A DNA stretch of 36,568 nucleotides from IMG/VR virus record IMGVR_UViG_3300009156_000055, positions 1 through 36,568 of that record; one strand, given 5' to 3'. Below, piece after piece: positions 33,343 to 36,568 of the stretch; within the stretch, counting starts at the first letter, position 1, and every line of letters starts with the position of its first letter. The notes under the pieces were generated by a model. The model was not told the DNA's origin and did not search any database. It saw nothing but the letters and a program-made list of their open reading frames with translations. Origin of the DNA: a virus. The position numbers were made by a program, and so were the translations under genes.

Positions 33343-33970
33343 CGAAAACAGCCCCGTAATTGACGTGGAGCAACCCCTGGAAGCGGCGAACTGCCCTTGG
33401 GAAGTGTTTTAGCACCTCCTGAGCGATCAGACCCACCTCCAGGGGAGCATCTGGCCTCCTGTAGCGGTACTCGTAGAGGCCCAGGGGGCCGTAGTCGCCA
33501 ATTCTTCGGATATCGTGCTTCGCGCGCGCGTCGGACAACTGGAAGATGCCCGAGACGTTCCACGTCACAGTGATATTGCCCCCGTTCGGGGTCACTGGGA
33601 GCCCGCCGCCTGCGGTGTCGTAGTACGACATGAGCCTCCAGGTGGTATTCGCGCCCGTGTTCTTGCGATAAATGACCAGGGCCTCCACGGAGTTCCCACT
33701 TACAGCCGTATAAGTGAGGTCCCCTCCATCAAATACCCCGTCCGTACTCGATACCGTTGTAGCCGTGGGCGTTATTCGTTGATCAGTGCCCACAATGGCA
33801 TTGGGCGAGGTCAGGGTGGTCGCGTAGAACTGGTGCGTTGCCGCGTAAGTATAGACGCCAGTGTCCACGAGCGCGCAAAACGGACCCAGAGTAGCACTGT
33901 CAGTGATAGACGAGTCCGCGCTCGCGTCCATCAGAGCCTTTTTCCACAACGGATACAGAGCGGGAGCCAT
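33335..33970 (-). CDS. Virion protein with C-terminal S74/IMC-type domain
   Basis: This 211-residue protein joins a phage structural N-terminus (PALYPLWKKALMDA and ATHQFYATTL segments) to an intramolecular-chaperone-like peptidase S74 domain. The S74 domain starts with SDARAKHDI (Ser146, Lys151), continues with YEYRYRRP and ends with VGLIAQEVLKHFP at about 179-191. The Ser-Lys pair required for self-cleavage is present. Such domains help fold trimeric tail spikes and then detach. Here the spike part is short. The start follows AAGGAGAT with 5-nt spacing. Confidence 0.75.
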   Translation of the reverse strand: MAPALYPLWKKALMDASADSSITDSATLGPFCALVDTGVYTYAATHQFYATTLTSPNAIVGTDQRITPTATTVSSTDGVFDGGDLTYTAVSGNSVEALVIYRKNTGANTTWRLMSYYDTAGGGLPVTPNGGNITVTWNVSGIFQLSDARAKHDIRRIGDYGPLGLYEYRYRRPDAPLEVGLIAQEVLKHFPRAVRRFQGLLHVNYGAVFDA

Positions 33971-33985
33971 CGGTGATCTCCTTGG

Positions 33986-35449
33986 TTAATAGACAACCCA
34001 GTCGCCGGGACCGGCGAGTTCTCTGGTGGTATAGCCGATCTTAATGGCCTTAGTTTCGACCTTTTTCACGGGCGAGAAAGGCCTCGACATGCACGCGTAG
34101 CGCCACTCGTCCGCGGCATGATCTTCGCCCTCGGTATTCACGTCTTCCATCTTGGTTACGTCGTGTTGGAGGGCTGGGATAGTGCGGATACTTGCCGCGC
34201 ACGTGGCGAAGCAATAGATCATAGGCAGCTCGTCGAACCCAACGAGCCGCGCACGCATCTGATCCCAGCCCCCCATCGAGCCCCGCTGGGGGACCCGAGC
34301 GTTGTCCGCCGCGTGGAAGGGCCGCCGCTTATGCCTGATAAGGACCTTGTTCATGCGTTCCGCTATGGAGGGGCCCCCATCTTCCCTGAAGCAGGCCGGG
34401 TCGAGCACCCCATAGCGCAAGGTCTCCTGGTCCTCGCGCTCTGAGATGCCTTCTGCTACCTCTTCTGCGGTCATTTTCAGGCCGATGTTGATCGAGGCCG
34501 CACCATACCACTCCCTATACCGCACAATAGCGCCGCGTGGGAGCACTCTCCCATCAGGGACCTTATAATCATCGCTGACAATAGCCCACCAGCCAACGCT
34601 GAAGGGTCGGGCTGATCCCCAGTCCATCGACCTAAAACGCGCCCATTCTCGTGGAATACTAAATGGGTCTGTGACATGTTTATCGTATCTCCAGCAATCA
34701 AAATACGCGCCCTCGATTACGGTCCAGTCTCCTTCGAGCCACGCTCGGACCATGGAGTCGCTGGACAGTCCTCTTAACCTGTCCGCGTAGGTCGGGTCCG
34801 AGGCAAGGAGAATTTTGTTATCTCGGAGTTTCGCCGGGATAAATAGTCGTCGGTGCTTGGTGACTGGGTCGAGTATGGGCTCATAACCTCCAGGCGCAGG
34901 ATCGACAAAGTAGGCCTTGACCCAGTGGTGACCGACACCTCCCGGATTTGCGGCAGCTCGTATTCGCTTGGTATGGATATTGTGAGCCGACCGCAGGCGG
35001 GCTCGTAGGAAACGGTAGCCGTAATCGGTAGGCCACTGGGTAAGCTCATCCCAGCCGATCCATGTGTAAGCGTGTCCCTGGTATCGTGTGGCATCGTGGT
35101 CCCTCTCTATGTACCGCATCCTGAGGCTGGCCCCGTTGGCCCAGGACCAGGTTTTGGCCTGCTCGTGCCAAGAGCCTCCTGAGATCGGGAATATCTCTCG
35201 AGCGCGGCGTAGTAAGTCCTCGAGTTCGTTGTAAGTTCTGCGGAATACCACTCCCTGCCAGTACTGACCGTAAGTTGGTACATCTTGAAGAAAATCGCCG
35301 AGGAGAAAGTCACTTTTGCCCCCTCCCGCCGCGCCCCCATAGAAGAGTTCGGGGCACCAGTCGGCCGTGATCGCGTCAGTTTGCGGGCCGGGCTGAGGGC
35401 TCCACGCGACCCCGGTCGGGCTCTCCTCTGGGCGGACCTTGGGCCTCAT
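33986..35449 (-). CDS. Large terminase subunit (TerL)
   Basis: The 487-residue protein begins at ATG 35449, which overlaps the mini-protein stop as ATGA; a longer in-frame start at 35590 would put the whole mini-protein in another frame inside it. Walker A YGGAAGGGKS has Lys45; Walker B WDEL has Asp134 and Glu135. The RNase H-like nuclease has DWGSA (Asp276), VLDPAC (Asp350) and HAADE (Asp447). It powers DNA packaging at the portal and cuts genome ends. All expected motifs are intact. Confidence 0.92.
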   Translation of the reverse strand: MRPKVRPEESPTGVAWSPQPGPQTDAITADWCPELFYGGAAGGGKSDFLLGDFLQDVPTYGQYWQGVVFRRTYNELEDLLRRAREIFPISGGSWHEQAKTWSWANGASLRMRYIERDHDATRYQGHAYTWIGWDELTQWPTDYGYRFLRARLRSAHNIHTKRIRAAANPGGVGHHWVKAYFVDPAPGGYEPILDPVTKHRRLFIPAKLRDNKILLASDPTYADRLRGLSSDSMVRAWLEGDWTVIEGAYFDCWRYDKHVTDPFSIPREWARFRSMDWGSARPFSVGWWAIVSDDYKVPDGRVLPRGAIVRYREWYGAASINIGLKMTAEEVAEGISEREDQETLRYGVLDPACFREDGGPSIAERMNKVLIRHKRRPFHAADNARVPQRGSMGGWDQMRARLVGFDELPMIYCFATCAASIRTIPALQHDVTKMEDVNTEGEDHAADEWRYACMSRPFSPVKKVETKAIKIGYTTRELAGPGDWVVY

Positions 35450-35628
35450 GGGCTCACTGTCCAGCCCCCGCACCAGTCCGTTGGCGCGGGCGAGGGCCAC
35501 ATAGTCGCGGGATACGCGAGCGCGCTCAGCTGGGAGAGGATCAGGTAGGGCGGGCCCTTCCGACAATTTCCAGCCATGTAGAAGGCGCACGTCGAGCAGG
35601 ATTGACCACTGGGCGGTCTAATAGGCAT
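35446..35628 (-). CDS. Cys-rich mini-protein (copy B) between terminase genes
   Basis: The 60-residue protein begins MPIRPP and has CSTCAFYM, then NCRKGPP and WCGGW. Its spacing of CxxC, C-x3-PP and WCG matches the mini-protein at 1514-1735 (CKDCFYH, CHRYPP, WCGEY), implying two members of one family. It overlaps both neighbours: TAATG with the small terminase stop at 35628-35630, and ATGA with the large terminase start at 35449, strong support for translation. The cysteines probably bind zinc. It might assist terminase or be an unrelated accessory. Confidence 0.65.
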   Translation of the reverse strand: MPIRPPSGQSCSTCAFYMAGNCRKGPPYLILSQLSALAYPATMWPSPAPTDWCGGWTVSP

Positions 35629-36260
35629 TAGTTTAGCCCTTTCCGGTCGTGGACCACCTCTACCTCACTTTCCGCACTGGACCCCGCCCCGAGTTCCTTG
35701 GCTCGCCGCTCTTTCCACTGATCGAAGTTTTCCCGGGGCGGCCGATCAATGAAGTCCCGGTCCATTTTCAGGGTGACCTCTTGGCCGGGGCCGTGCCCTG
35801 TGCGGTCTGCGAAGGTCTTTACCACGTCGATTAGCAGGGGAATGCTGAATGTCTCTGGGTTGTCGTGCAACCGCTCTTGCAAGAGCTCGATCGCGTCGAG
35901 GGACATGTTGTTCATCCGCTCGGCCAGATCGGCGAAGATGCTCTTTGCCTCTGCGCGATAGTCCTCTACTAGGGCCGCGAATGCGGCGTCGTTGAGTAGG
36001 GTCGAGATCCTGGACTGATTGTACCCAGTAACCAGAGCCGCCTGGGACTGTTTCATGCCCGTGGCGAGGCACTTCGCGAGGGAGTGGTGCGAGGCGTGGA
36101 TACGGACGAGGGACTTGGGCTTCGTGCCGCGGTTAGTCGCGAGCGCCGCGATGTCGGCCTCGGTTAGGTCGCGGGCGTGCTCGATGAACAGGGGGCGGGG
36201 CACGTTCCCCATGAGGCGGGGGCCGGTCGAGGTGTCTAAATCGTCGATGAAGTCATCCAT
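35628..36260 (-). CDS. Probable small terminase subunit (TerS)
   Basis: The 210-residue protein contains an HTH-like segment CLATGMKQSQAALVTGYNQS at about residues 65-84 and a long helical region (YRAEAKSIFADLAERMNN, IELLQERLHDN) suited to oligomerisation. The C-terminus is charged, a typical TerL contact. Position directly before the mini-protein and TerL supports the call. ATG 36260 with AGGA 8 nt upstream was chosen; an in-frame ATG at 36374 lacks a good SD and would add a low-quality extension. Confidence 0.7.
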   Translation of the reverse strand: MDDFIDDLDTSTGPRLMGNVPRPLFIEHARDLTEADIAALATNRGTKPKSLVRIHASHHSLAKCLATGMKQSQAALVTGYNQSRISTLLNDAAFAALVEDYRAEAKSIFADLAERMNNMSLDAIELLQERLHDNPETFSIPLLIDVVKTFADRTGHGPGQEVTLKMDRDFIDRPPRENFDQWKERRAKELGAGSSAESEVEVVHDRKGLN

Positions 36261-36568
36261 ATGGCTGGTCCTGTGATCGACGCAGTCCGGCCGCGCGCGA
36301 GTAGTGTGCGCCCCTCTCGGATAGTAGTCAAGTAGATTGTGGTATGGCTGTTTCGGAACCAGCCGTCGGACCATACATATGGCTCTTTGCCGCGTCGGCT
36401 CCCCGACATAAGGGGCGGAGGCCCCGAGCCGTATCGAAACATTTTATTCTGATATGGCGGGGTCACTCGATATGGCCATTCCCCCTCGGTATTCTGGCGG
36501 GGCTGAAGCGGCCAGCAATAAAAGTTCTTTTTTTAGCCCCCCGGCCTCTTTATGTTTCAATATTCGAG
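36261..36568 (-). promoter_or_regulatory. Leader region of the terminase/structural operon
   Basis: About 308 bases upstream of TerS hold no convincing gene. Read on the minus strand, they contain the third 35-nt palindromic element and five GCCATAY motifs (plus coordinates about 36259, 36342, 36377, 36452, 36470), one overlapping the start codon. A 7-8 pair hairpin (GGCTG/CAGCC) lies at 36346-36364. A TTGACT with a weak -10 17 nt later is near 36317-36332. The last 60 bases are A+T-rich with a run of seven A's. This region likely initiates transcription of the late genes. Confidence 0.45.
36426..36460 (-). promoter_or_regulatory. 35-nt palindromic element, copy 3
   Basis: It shares the GAATAAAATGTTTCG core (here with T for C at one stem position, still able to pair as G-U) and the flanking GCCATATC and GATACGGC. 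It lies 165 nt upstream of the chosen TerS start, or 51 nt from the alternative upstream ATG. It has the same orientation relative to the downstream gene as the other two copies. Confidence 0.65.

Noticed and set aside
36300-36335. Sigma-70-like promoter (TTGACT with CACACT 17 nt later, minus strand)
   Set aside because: The -35 matches well but the -10 fits only three of six positions; not listed as a separate promoter.
1-36568. Direct terminal repeats at the window ends
   Set aside because: The first and last bases show no shared stretch, so the window cannot be claimed as a complete linear genome with terminal repeats.

Overview
The window is most of a short-tailed (podovirus-type) double-stranded DNA bacteriophage genome. 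It has a P22-like portal, P22-like head-completion and tail-hub proteins, a capsid with scaffold, three large probable ejection proteins and tail fibres. There is no tape measure, tail tube or sheath. No integrase or repressor is visible, so a lytic lifestyle is the simplest reading. The Gram-negative lysozyme-family endolysin and the proteobacterial-looking small proteins point to a proteobacterial host, perhaps an alphaproteobacterium; this is inference. The first gene abuts the window edge and no RNA polymerase is seen, so part of the early region probably lies outside. No tRNA, rRNA, CRISPR array or insertion sequence was found.

Layout. Positions 1-7422, plus strand, form a tightly packed replication and recombination operon: a small protein, a Sak4-like RecA-fold ATPase, a probable ssDNA-binding protein, a Cys-rich mini-protein, a helical protein, a ParB-methyltransferase fusion, and then a family A DNA polymerase split into two genes (UDG-like plus exonuclease; polymerase) around a KTSC-domain gene. 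A DUF3987-type helicase-like ATPase ends it. Positions 7394-36260, minus strand, hold the morphogenesis and lysis genes, meeting the first block tail to tail. In transcription order these are small terminase, Cys-rich mini-protein, large terminase, an S74-type chaperone protein, small structural proteins, a zinc-finger protein, a block of very large receptor or glycan-facing proteins (including a GH9-like enzyme and a 27-unit repeat protein), portal, a hydrolase-like protein, a holin-like membrane protein, two small proteins, scaffold, major capsid, probable decoration protein, head-tail connectors, ejection proteins, a collar/HxH fibre, endolysin and a one-TM protein.

The genes are joined mostly by ATGA, TGATG or TAATG overlaps, which implies translational coupling. 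A 35-nt imperfect palindrome occurs three times, always in the same orientation relative to the gene downstream (an early gene, the capsid gene and the terminase operon). It is the best candidate for a phage-wide regulatory signal. The other points of greatest interest are the polymerase split inside the exonuclease domain, substitutions in the polymerase motifs, the repeat protein, the GH9-like virion enzyme, and two related Cys-rich mini-proteins placed at key operon junctions.
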